A stretch of 64,000 nt of DNA from positions 1,612,001 to 1,676,000 of the forward strand of contig CM082581.2 in NCBI GenBank assembly GCA_040954595.2, in the 5' to 3' direction. Source of the DNA: Balanoglossus misakiensis (lineage: Eukaryota; Hemichordata). Every line of letters begins with the position of its first letter. Positions within the stretch are counted from its first letter, which is position 1. Shown one piece after another: positions 44,901 through 57,600 of this stretch. A program made the position numbers and the translations under genes. Under the pieces are notes generated by a model. The model was not told the origin of the DNA, searched no databases, and saw only the letters and a list, made by a program, of their open reading frames with translations.

Positions 44901-47900
44901 TTTTGAGCTTTTGCAAAGTCGAAAATTTGTCATTTTTTGATGATTTTCCCCCATGATTTTTTTCAAAAATCGACGAAATGTTGAGATTTTGCAGTCGAAA
45001 ATTTTTCATTTTTTGATGATTTTCACCTATGTTTTTTTTCAAAAATCGACGAAATTTTGAGATTTTGCAGTCAAAAATTTGTCATTTTTTGATGATTTTC
45101 ACCCATATTATTTTTCAAAAACCGACGAAATTTTGAGATTTTGCAAAGACGAAAATTTGTCATTTTTTGATGATTTTCACCCATGATTTTTTCAAAAATT
45201 GACGAAATTTTGATATTTTGCAAAGTCGAAAATTTGTCATTTTTTGATGATTTTCACCCATGATTTTTTTCAAAAATCGACGAAATGTTGAGATTTTGCA
45301 AAGTCGAAAATTTGTCATTTTTTGATGATTTTCACCCATGATTTTTTTCAAAAATCGACGAAATTTTGAGATTTTGCAAAGTCGAAAATTTGTCATTTTT
45401 TGATGATTTTCACCCATGATTTTTTTTCACAAATCGACAACATTTTGAGATTTTGCGAAGTCGAAAATTTGTCATTTTTTGATGATTTTCACCCATGATT
45501 TTTTTTCACAAATCGACAACATTTTGAGATTTTGCGAAGTCGAAAATTTTTCATTTTTTGATGATTTTCACCCATGATTTTTTTCAAAAATCGACGAAAT
45601 TTTGAGATTTTGCAAAGTCGAAAATTTGTCATTTTTTGATTATTTTCACCCATGATTTTTTTTCAAAAATGGACGAAATTTTGAGATTTTGCAAACTCGA
45701 AAATTTGTCATTTTTTGATGATTTTCACCCATGATTTTTTTCAAAAATCGACGAAATTTTGAGATTTTGCAAAGTCGAAAATTTGTCATTTTTTGATGAT
45801 TTTCACCAATGTTGTTTTTAAAAAATCGACGAACCCATGATTTTTTTCAAAATCGACGAAATTTTGAGATTTTGCAAAGTCGAAAATTTGTCATTTTTTG
45901 ATGATTTTCACCCATGATTTTTTTCAAAAATCGACGAAACTTTGAGATTTTGCAAAGTCGAAAATTTGTCATTTTTTGATGATTTTCACCCATGATTTTT
46001 TTTAAAAAATCGACGAACCTATGATTTTTTTCATAATCGACGAAATTTTGAGATTTTGCAAAGTTGAAAATTTTGTCATTTTTTGATGATTTTCACCCAT
46101 GATTTTTTCAAAAATTGATGAAATTTTGAGATTTTGCAAAGTCGAAAATTTGTCATTTTTTGATGATTTTCACCCATGATTTTTTTTCAAAAATGGACGA
46201 AATTTTGAGCTTTTGCAAAGTCGAAAATTTGTCATTTTTTGATGATTTTCCCCCATGATTTTTTTCAAAAATCGACGAAATGTTGAGATTTTGCAGTCAA
46301 AAATTTGTCATTTTTTGATGATTTTCACCCATATTATTTTTCAAAAACCGACGAAATTTTGAGATTTTGCAAAGACGAAAATTTGTCATTTTTTGATGAT
46401 TTTCACCCATGATTTTTTTTCAAAAATGGACGAAATTTTGAGCTTTTGCAAAGTCGAAAATTTGTCATTTTTTGATGATTTTCACCCATGTTTTTTTTTA
46501 AAAAATCGACGAACCTATGATTTTTTTCAAAATCGACGAAATTTTGAGATTTTGCAAAGTTGAAAATTTTGTCATTTTTTGATGATTTTCACCCATGATT
46601 TTTTCAAAAATTGATGAAATTTTGAGATTTTGCAAAGTCGAAAATTTGTCATTTTTTGATGATTTTCACCCATGATTTTTTTTCAAAAATGGACGAAATT
46701 TTGAGCTTTTGCAAAGTCGAAAATTTGTCATTTTTTGATGATTTTCCCCCATGATTTTTTTCAAAAATCGACGAAATGTTGAGATTTTGCAGTCAAAAAT
46801 TTGTCATTTTTTGATGATTTTCACCCATATTATTTTTCAAAAACCGACGAAATTTTGAGATTTTGCAAAGACGAAAATTTGTCATTTTTTGATGATTTTC
46901 ACCCATGATTTTTTTTCAAAAATGGACGAAATTTTGAGCTTTTGCAAAGTCGAAAATTTGTCATTTTTTGATGATTTTCACCCATGTTTTTTTTTAAAAA
47001 ATCGACGAACCTATGATTTTTTTCAAAATCGACGAAATTTTGAGATTTTGCAAAGTTGAAAATTTTGTCATTTTTTGATGATTTTCACCCATGATTTTTT
47101 CAAAAATTGATGAAATTTTGAGATTTTGCAAAGTCGAAAATTTGTCATTTTTTGATGATTTTCCCCCATGATTTTTTTCAAAAATCGACGAAATGTTGAG
47201 ATTTTGCAGTCGAAAATTTTTCATTTTTTGATGATTTTCACCCATGTTTTTTTTCAAAAATCGACGAAATTTTGAGATTTTGCAGTCAAAAATTTGTCAT
47301 TTTTTGATGATTTTCACCCATATTATTTTTCAAAAACCGACGAAATTTTGAGATTTTGCAAAGACGAAAATTTGTCATTTTTTGATGATTTTCACCCATG
47401 ATTTTTTCAAAAATTGACGAAATTTTGATATTTTGCAAAGTCGAAAATTTGTCATTTTTTGATGATTTTCACCCATGATTTTTTTCAAAAATCGACGAAA
47501 TGTTGAGATTTTGCAAACTCGAAAATTTGTCATTTTTTGATGATTTTCACCCATGATTTTTTTCAAAAATCGACGAAATTTTGAGATTTTGCAAAGTCGA
47601 AAATTTGTCATTTTTTGATGATTTTCACCAATGTTGTTTTTAAAAAATCGACGAACCCATGATTTTTTTCAAAATCGACGAAATTTTGAGATTTTGCAAA
47701 GTCGAAAATTTGTCATTTTTTGATGATTTTCACCCATGATTTTTTTCAAAAATCGACGAAACTTTGAGATTTTGCAAAGTCGAAAATTTGTCATTTTTTG
47801 ATGATTTTCACCCATGATTTTTTTTAAAAAATCGACGAACCTATGATTTTTTTCATAATCGACGAAATTTTGAGATTTTGCAAAGTTGAAAATTTTGTCA

Positions 47901-50900
47901 TTTTTTGATGATTTTCACCCATGATTTTTTCAAAAATTGATGAAATTTTGAGATTTTGCAAAGTCGAAAATTTGTCATTTTTTGATGATTTTCACCCATG
48001 ATTTTTTTTCAAAAATGGACGAAATTTTGAGCTTTTGCAAAGTCGAAAATTTGTCATTTTTTGATGATTTTCCCCCATGATTTTTTTCAAAAATCGACGA
48101 AATGTTGAGATTTTGCAGTCGAAAATTTTTCATTTTTTGATGATTTTCACCTATGTTTTTTTTCAAAAATCGACGAAATTTTGAGATTTTGCAGTCAAAA
48201 ATTTGTCATTTTTTGATGATTTTCACCCATATTATTTTTCAAAAACCGACGAAATTTTGAGATTTTGCAAAGACGAAAATTTGTCATTTTTTGATGATTT
48301 TCACCCATGATTTTTTCAAAAATTGACGAAATTTTGATATTTTGCAAAGTCGAAAATTTGTCATTTTTTGATGATTTTCACCCATGATTTTTTTCAAAAA
48401 TCGACGAAATGTTGAGATTTTGCAAAGTCGAAAATTTGTCATTTTTTGATGATTTTCACCCATGATTTTTTTCAAAAATCGACGAAATTTTGAGATTTTG
48501 CAAAGTCGAAAATTTGTCATTTTTTGATGATTTTCACCAATGTTGTTTTTAAAAAATCGACGAACCCATGATTTTTTTCAAAATCGACGAAATTTTGAGA
48601 TTTTGCAAAGTCGAAAATTTGTCATTTTTTGATGATTTTCACCCATGATTTTTTTCAAAAATCGACGAAATTTTGAGATTTTGCAAAGTCGAAAATTTGT
48701 GATTTTTTGATGATTTTCACCCATGATTTTTTTTCACAAATCGACAACATTTTGAGATTTTGCGAAGTCGAAAATTTTTCATTTTTTGATGATTTTCACC
48801 CATGATTTTTTTCAAAAATCGACGAAATTTTGAGATTTTGCAAAGTCGAAAATTTGTCATTTTTTGATTATTTTCACCCATGATTTTTTTTCAAAAATGG
48901 ACGAAATTTTGAGCTTTTGCAAAGTCGAAAATTTGTCATTTTTTGATGATTTTCACCTATGATTTTTTTCAAAAATCGACGAAATTTTGAGATTTTGCAA
49001 AGTCGAAAATATGTCATTTTTTGATGATTTTCACCCATGATTTTTTTTCAAAAATGGACGAAATTTTGAGCTTTTGCAAACTCGAAAATTTGTCATTTTT
49101 TGATGATTTTCACCCATGATTTTTTTCAAAAATCGACGAAATTTTGAGATTTTGCAAAGTCGAAAATTTGTCATTTTTTGATGATTTTCACCAATGTTGT
49201 TTTTAAAAAATCGACGAACCCATGATTTTTTTCAAAATCGACGAAATTTTGAGATTTTGCAAAGTCGAAAATTTGTCATTTTTTGATGATTTTCACCCAT
49301 GATTTTTTTCAAAAATCGACGAAACTTTGAGATTTTGCAAAGTCGAAAATTTGTCATTTTTTGATGATTTTCACCCATGATTTTTTTTAAAAAATCGACG
49401 AACCTATGATTTTTTTCATAATCGACGAAATTTTGAGATTTTGCAAAGTTGAAAATTTTGTCATTTTTTGATGATTTTCACCCATGATTTTTTCAAAAAT
49501 TGATGAAATTTTGAGATTTTGCAAAGTCGAAAATTTGTCATTTTTTAATGATTTTCACCCATGATTTTTTTTCAAAAATGGACGAAATTTTGAGCTTTTG
49601 CAAAGTCGAAAATTTGTCATTTTTTGATGATTTTCCCCCATGATTTTTTTCAAAAATCGACGAAATGTTGAGATTTTGCAGTCGAAAATTTTTCATTTTT
49701 TGATGATTTTCACCTATGTTTTTTTTCAAAAATCGACGAAATTTTGAGATTTTGCAGTCAAAAATTTGTCATTTTTTGATGATTTTCACCCATATTATTT
49801 TTCAAAAACCGACGAAATTTTGAGATTTTGCAAAGACGAAAATTTGTCATTTTTTGATGATTTTCACCCATGATTTTTTGAAAAATTGACGAAATTTTGA
49901 TATTTTGCAAAGTCGAAAATTTGTCATTTTTTGATGATTTTCACCCATGATTTTTTTCAAAAATCGACGAAATGTTGAGATTTTGCAAAGTCGAAAATTT
50001 GTCATTTTTTGATGATTTTCACCCATGATTTTTTTCAAAAATCGACGAAATTTTGAGATTTTGCAAAGTCGAAAATTTGTCATTTTTTGATGATTTTCAC
50101 CAATGTTGTTTTTAAAAAATCGACGAACCCATGATTTTTTTCAAAATCGACGAAATTTTGAGATTTTGCAAAGTCGAAAATTTTGTCATTTTTTGATGAT
50201 TTTCACCCATGATTTTTTTTCAAAAATCGACGAAATTTTGAGATTTTGCATAATCGAAAATGTGTCATTTTTTGATGATTTTCACCCATGATTATTTTAT
50301 CAAAAATCGACGATATTTTGCGATTTTGCAAAGTCGAAAATTTGTCATTTTTTGATGATTTTCACCCGTTTTTTTCAAAATTTGTCATTTTTTGATGATT
50401 TTCACCCATGATTTTTTTTCAAAAATCGACGAAATTTTGAGATTTTGCAAAGTCGAAAATTTGTCATTTTTTGATGATTTTCAACCGTTTTTTTTAAAAT
50501 TTGTCATATTTTGATGATTTTCACCCATGATTTTTTTTCAAAAATCGACGAAATTTTGAGATTTTGCAAAGTCGAAAATTTGTCATATTTTGATGATTTT
50601 CACCAATGTTTTTTTTTTAAAAATCGACGAACCCATGATTTTTTTCAAAATCGACGAAATTTTGAGATTTTGCATAATCGAGAATGTGTCATTTTTTGAT
50701 GATTTTCACCTATGATTTTTTCAAAAATCGACGAAATTTTGAGATTTTGCAAAGTCGAAAATTTGTCATTTTTTGATGATTTTCACCCATGATTTTTTTT
50801 CAAAAATCGACGAAATTTTGAGATTTTGCAAAGTCGAAAATTTGTCATTTTTTGATGATTTTCACCCGTTTTTTTTTTCAAAATTTGTCATTTTTTGATG

Positions 50901-53214
50901 ATTTTCACCCATGATTTTTTTTCAGAAATCGACGAAATTTTGAGATTTTGCAAAGTCGAAAATTTGTCATTTTTTGATGATTTTCACCAATGTTGTTTTT
51001 AAAAAATCGACGAACCCATGATTTTTTTCAAAATCGACGAAATTTTGAGATTTTGCAAAGTCGAAAATTTGTCATTTTTTGATGATTTTCACCCATGATT
51101 TTTTTCAAAAATCGACGAAATGTTGAGATTTTGCAAAGTCGAAAATTTGTCATTTTTTGATGATTTTCTCCCATGATTTTCTTCAAAAATCGACGAAATG
51201 TTGAGATTTTGCAAAGTCGAAAATTTGTAATTTTTTGATGATTTTCAACCATGATTTTTTTTCAAAAATCGACGAAATTTTCAGATTTTGCAAAGACGAA
51301 AATTTGTCATTTTTGATGATTTTTACCCATGATTTTTTTTCAAAAATGGACGAAATTTTGAGATTTTGCAAAGTCGAAAATTTGTCATTTTTTGATGATT
51401 TTCACCCATGATTTTTTTCAAAAATCGACGAAATGTTGAGATTTTGCAAAGTCGAAAATTTGTCATTTTTTGATGATTTTCACCCATGTTTTTTTTTTTA
51501 AATCGACGAACCTATGATTTTTTTTCAAAATCGACGAAATTGTGTGATTTTGCAAAGTCGAAAATTTGTCATTTTTTGATGATTTTTACCCATGATTTTT
51601 TTTCAAAAATGGACGAAATTGTGAGATTTTGCAAAGTCGAAAATTTGTCATTTTTTGATGATTTTTACCCATGATTTTTTTTCAAAAATGGACGAAATTG
51701 TGAGATTTTGCAAAGTCGAAAATTTGTCATTTTTTGATGATTTTCACCCATGATTTTTTTCAAAAATCGACGAAATGTTGAGATTTTGCAAAGTCGAAAA
51801 TTTGTCATTTTTTGATGATTTTCACCCATGTTTTTTTTTTTAAATCGACGAACCTATGATTTTTTTTCAAAATCGACGAAATTGTGTGATTTTGCAAAGT
51901 CGAAAATGTTGTCATTTTTTGATGATTTTCAACCATGATTTTTTTTCAAAAATCGACGAAATTGTGAGATTTTGCAAAGTCGAAAATTTGTCATTTTTTG
52001 ATGATTTTCACCCATGTTTTTTTTTTAAAAAAATCGACGAACCTATGATTTTTTTCAAAATCGACGAAATTTTGTGATTTTGCAAAGTCGAAAATTTTGT
52101 CATTTTTTGATGATTTTCACCCATGATTTTTTTTCAAAAATCGACGAAATTTTGAGATTTTGCAAAGTCGAAAATGTGTCATTTTTTGATGATTTTCACC
52201 CGTTTTTTTTCAAAATTTGTCATTTTTTGATGATTTTCACCCATGATTTTTTTTCAAAAATCGACGAAATTTTGAGATTTTGCAAAGTCGAACATGTGTC
52301 ATTTTTTGATGATTTTCACCCATGATTTTTTCTAAAATTGACGAAATTTTGAGATTTTGCAAAGTCGAAAATTTGTCATTTTTTGATGATTTTCACCCAT
52401 GATTTTTTTCAAAAATCGACGAAATGTTGAGATTTTGCAAAGTCGAAAATTTGTCATTTTTTGATGATTTTCACCCATGTTTTTTTTTTTTAAATCGACG
52501 AACCTATGATTTTTTTTCAAAATCGACGAAATTGTGTGATTATGCAAAGTCGAAAATGTTGTCATTTTTGATGATTTTCACCCATGATTTTTTTTCAAAA
52601 ATCGACGAAATTTTGAGATTTTGCAAAGTCGAAAATGTGTCATTTTTTGATGATTTTCACCCATGATTTTTTCTAAAATTGACGAAATTTTGAGATTTTG
52701 CAAAGTCGAAAATTTGTCATTTTTTGATGATTTTCACCCATGATTTTTTTCAAAAATCGACGAAATGTTGAGATTTTGCAAAGTCGAAAATTTGTCATTT
52801 TTTGATGATTTTCACCCATGTTTTTTTTTTTTAAATCGACGAACCTATGATTTTTTTTTCAAAATCGACGAAATTGTGTGATTTTGCAAAGTCGAAAATG
52901 TTGTCATTTTTTGATGATTTTCAACCATGATTTTTTTTCAAAAATCGACGAAATTGTGAGATTTTGTAAAGTCGAAAATTTGTCATTTTTTGATGATTTT
53001 CACCCATGATTTTTTTCAAAAATCGACGAAATGTTGAGATTTTGCAAAGTCGAAAATTTGTCATTTTTTGATGATTTTCACCCATGTTTTTTTTAAAAAA
53101 ATCGACGAACCTATGATTTTTTTCAAAATCGACGAAATTTTGTGATTTTTAGGTCCCATTGGTATAGGCCTATATACCATGGGACCTTATGGGATGGGTT
53201 GCGTCTGTATGTAT

Positions 53215-53280
53215 GTATGGATGGATGGATGGATGGATGGATGGATGGATGTATGTATGGATGTATGTCTGTATGTCCGT
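53215..53280 (+). repeat. tgga/tgta microsatellite
   Basis: Seven or more tandem tgga units followed by tgtatgta and tgtctgta variants. Confidence 0.9.
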
Positions 53281-53699
53281 CCACATCAAAAACTTGAAAA
53301 CCGCTGCGCGTATCACCTCAATATTTGGTGTGTAGGTGCAGGTAGGGCTGTAGATGGGAGTTTGTCCAAACGAAGTTGCCAGGCCCAAAAATATGCAAAT
53401 TAGCTTGTAAAATGTGAAATTTATCAAAACTCTGTAAGTCAACAATTACTGGTCAGATTGCTTTGAAAATTGGTATGCATGTACCTTATGTCAACCTCAC
53501 ACCGACCTGTAAGTGTTAAGTTGATATCATGGATGTTTTATTTTTTATGAATTTTTTAGTCTTTTTATTAAATTTATACCTTTACTTATACCTCTGTGGT
53601 TAAGCTATGTCCACGTCTTATTGTGGAATTCTGGTATGTGCAATAGTCCTGTACAGTGACTGTCTATTGGTCAGTGAGCACAATGGGGCCAAAATAAAA

Positions 53700-54640
53700 G
53701 GCAAATTTTTGGGCTCACCTGTGACACCTGCTTAACACATTAATTATGTGCATACCTAATTCCGAGCTAACTAATAGGGCTAGAGGTTTCGTTCTTGTGG
53801 GACATGGACCAGTATAGGGTCAAAATTTCTTGCCAAAATTTTGGGTGACCTCAGGTGACCTTTGACCTACTTTCCTATATCTCGGCATCCAGAGCAGGTA
53901 CAGACTTGGCGTTTGGAGGGTTGGGACTAAAATTGAAAAGCCAAAATATGGGTCACCTGTGACACCTGCATATCTCATTAATTATGTGCATACCTCATTC
54001 CGGGCTAACCAATAGGGCTATAGGTTTGGTTTTTGTTGAACATGGACCAGTATAGGGTCAAAATTTCTTGCCCAAATTTTGCATGACCTCAGGTGACCTT
54101 TGACCTACTTTTCCATATCTTGGCATCCAGAGCAGGTACAGACTTGGCGTTTGGAGGGTTGGGACTAAAATTGAAAAGCCAAAATTGGGGGTCACCTGTG
54201 ACACCTGCATATCTCATTAATTATGTGCATACCTAATTCCAGGCTAACCAATAAGGCTTTAGGTTTGGTTTTTGTTGAACATGGACCAGTATAAGGTCAA
54301 AATTTCTTGCCCAAATTTTGCATGACCTCAGGTGACCTTTGACCTACTTTATCATATCTTGGCATCCAGAGCAGGTACAGACTTCGCATTTGGAGGGTTG
54401 GGACTAAAATTGAAAAGCCAAAATTGGGGTTCACCTGTGACACCTGCATATCTCATTAATTATGTGCATACCTAATTCCAGGCTAACCAATAGGGCTATA
54501 GGTTTGGTTTTTGTTGAACATGGACCAGTATAGGGTCAAAATTTCTTGCCCAAATTTTGCATGCCCTCAGGTGACCTTTGACATACTTTTCCATATCTTT
54601 GCATCCAGGGCAGATATGCTTATTGCTATGTTGCTATGTG
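53700..54640 (+). repeat. Tandem array of a ~239-bp minisatellite (about four copies)
   Basis: cacctgtgacacctgc recurs at about 53,715, 53,954, 54,192 and 54,431 (spacing 238-239). Each copy carries attaattatgtgcatac, accaatagggct, aacatggaccagtata, ggtgacctttgac and ttggagggttgggac. Related but older units lie at 16,330-16,854 on the other side of the main array. Confidence 0.88.
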
Positions 54641-54677
54641 CTATGTCCTCAAATGGGACCACAGTGTCCTTGACGCT

Positions 54678-57600
54678 ATTTTTTGATGATTTTCAACCAT
54701 ATTATTTTTCAAAAACCGACGAAATTTTGAGATTTTGCGAAGACGAAAATTTGTCATTTTTTGATGATTTTCACCCATGATTTTTTTCAAAAATCGACGA
54801 AATGTTGAGATTTTGCAAAGTCGATAATTTGTCATTTTTTGATGATTTTCACCCATGATTTTTTTTCACAAATCGACGAAATTTTGAAATTTTGCAGTCG
54901 AAAATTTGTCATTTTTTGATGATTTTTACCCATAATTTTTTTTTCAAAAAATGGACTAAATTTTGAGCTTTTGCAAAGTCGAAAATTTGTCATTTTTTGA
55001 TGATTTTCACCAATGTTGTTTTTAAAAAATCGACGAACCCATGATTTTTTTCAAAATCGACGAAATTGTGAGATTTTGTAAAGTCGAAAATTTTTCATTT
55101 TTTGATGATTTGCACCCATGATTTTTTTCAAAAATCGACGAAATGTTGAGATTTTGCAAAGTCGACGAAATTTTGAGATTTTGCAAATTCGAAAATTTGT
55201 CATTTTTTGATGATTTTCACCCATATTATTTTTCAAAATTTGTCATTTTTTGATGATTTTCACCCATGATTTTTTTTCAGAAATCGACGAAATTTTGAGA
55301 TTTTGCAAAGTCGAAAATTTGTCATTTTTTGATGATTTTCACCAATGTTGTTTTTAAAAAATCGACGAACCCATGATTTTTTTCAAAATCGACGAAATTT
55401 TGAGATTTTGCAAAGTCGAAAATTTGTCATTTTTTGATGATTTTCACCCATGATTTTTTTCAAAAATCGACGAAATGTTGAGATTTTGCAAAGTCGAAAA
55501 TTTGTCATTTTTTGATGATTTTCTCCCATGATTTTTTTCAAAAATCGACGAAATGTTGAGATTTTGCAAAGTCGAAAATTTGTAATTTTTTGATGATTTT
55601 CAACCATGATTTTTTTTTCAAAAATCGACGAAATTTTCAGATTTTGCAAAGACGAAAATTTGTCATTTTTGATGATTTTTACCCATGATTTTTTTTCAAA
55701 AATGGACGAAATTTTGAGATTTTGCAAAGTCGAAAATTTGTCATTTTTTGATGATTTTCACCCATGATTTTTTTCAAAAATCGACGAAATGTTGAGATTT
55801 TGCAAAGTCGAAAATGTGTCATTTTTTGATGATTTTCACCCATGATTTTTTTTCAAAAATCGACGAAATTTTGAGATTTTGCAAAGTCGAAAATTTGTCA
55901 TTTTTTGATGATTTTCACCAATGTTGTTTTTAAAAAATCGAAGACCCCATGATTTTTTTCAAAATCGACTAAATTTTGAGATTTTGCAAAGTCGAAAATT
56001 TGTCATTTTTTGATGATTTTCACCCATGATTTTTTTCAAAAATCGACGAAATGTTGAGATTTTGCAAAGTCGAAAATTTGTCATTTTTTGATGATTTTCT
56101 CCCATGATTTTTTTCAAAAATCGACGAAATGTTGAGATTTTGCAAAGTCGAAAATTTGTAATTTTTTGATGATTTTCAACCATGATTTTTTTTCAAAAAT
56201 CGACGAAATTTTCAGATTTTGCAAAGACGAAAATTTGTCATTTTTGATGATTTTTACCCATGATTTTTTTTCAAAAATGGACGAAATTTTGAGATTTTGC
56301 AAAGTCAAAAATTTGTCATTTTTTGATGATTTTCACCCATGATTTTTTTCAAAAATCGACGAAATTTTGAGATTTTGCAAAGAGGAAAATTTGTCATTTT
56401 TTGATGATTTTCAACAATGATTTTTTTTCAAAATTTTGCAGTAAAAAATTTGTAATTTTTTGATGATTTTCACCGATGATTTTTTTCAAAAATCGACGAA
56501 ATTTTGAGATTTTGCAAAGTCGAAAATTTGTCATTTTTTGATGATTTTCACCCATGATTTTTTTTCAAAAATCGACGAAATTTTGAGATTTTGCAAAGTC
56601 GAAAATTTGTCATTTTTCGATGATTTTCACCCATGTTTTTTTTTAAAAAATCGACGAACCTATGATTTTTTTCAAAATCGACGAAATTTTGTGATTTTAC
56701 AAAGTCGAAAATTTTGTCATTTTTTGATGATTTTCACCCATGATTTTTTTTCAAAAATCGACGAAATTTTGAGATTTTGCATAATCGAAAATGTGTCATT
56801 TTTTGATGATTTTCACCCATGATTATTTTATCAAAAATCGACGATATTTTGCGATTTTGCAAAGTCGAAAATTTGTCATTTTTTGATGATTTTCACCCGT
56901 TTTTTTCAAAATTTGTCATTTTTTGATGATTTTCACCCATGATTTTTTTTCAAAAATCGACGAAATTTTGAGATTTTGCAAAGTCGAAAATTTGTCATTT
57001 TTTGATGATTTTCAACCGTTTTTTTCAAAATTTGTCATATTTTGATGATTTTCACCCATGATTTTTTTTCAAAAATCGACGAAATTTTGAGATTTTGCAA
57101 AGTCGAAAATTTGTCATATTTTGATGATTTTCACCAATGTTTTTTTTTTAAAAATCGACGAACCCATGATTTTTTTCAAAATCGACGAAATTTTGAGATT
57201 TTGCATAATCGAGAATGTGTCATTTTTTGATGATTTTCACCTATGATTTTTTCAAAAATCGACGAAATTTTGAGATTTTGCAAAGTCGAAAATTTGTCAT
57301 TTTTTGATGATTTTCACCCATGATTTTTTTTCAAAAATCGACGAAATTTTGAGATTTTGCAAAGTCGAAAATTTGTCATTTTTTGATGATTTTCACCCGT
57401 TTTTTTTTTCAAAATTTGTCATTTTTTGATGATTTTCACCCATGATTTTTTTTCAGAAATCGACGAAATTTTGAGATTTTGCAAAGTCGAAAATTTGTCA
57501 TTTTTTGATGATTTTCACCAATGTTGTTTTTAAAAAATCGACGAACCCATGATTTTTTTCAAAATCGACGAAATTTTGAGATTTTGCAAAGTCGAAAATT

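Larger units (their letters stand above)
24003..53150 (+). repeat. Satellite A, main array (roughly 370 monomers)
   Basis: 29 kb of head-to-tail monomers, consensus 78-79 bp, one orientation throughout. The consensus parts are catgatttttttcaaaaat, cgacgaaattttgagatttt, gcaaagtcgaaaatttgtca and ttttttgatgattttcaccc. Recurrent variants include cagtcgaaaa (2 bp shorter), cccccatg, catattatttttcaaaaacc, and a truncated monomer (catgtttttttttt...cgacgaac followed directly by ctatgattttttt). These variants are arranged in higher-order repeats. When a monomer is exactly 78 bp the minus strand stays open (MGENHQKMTNFRLCK...), producing many short open frames that I do not regard as genes. Confidence 0.96.
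53151..54677. mobile_element. 1,527-bp insert interrupting the satellite
   Basis: Unique relative to the paralogous site at 59,071/59,092. It starts aggtcccattggtatagg as part of a near-palindrome (53151-53187, tataggcctata centre) and, near the right end, has aaatgggacc (54651-54660), an inverted match to ggtcccatt. It contains a tggatgga microsatellite and the 239-bp tandem array. No coding region is recognisable. The short inverted ends make a non-autonomous DNA element possible but unproven. Confidence 0.65.

Noticed and set aside
24003-53150. CRISPR array
   Set aside because: Repeats are directly contiguous with no unique spacers, and the context is eukaryotic.
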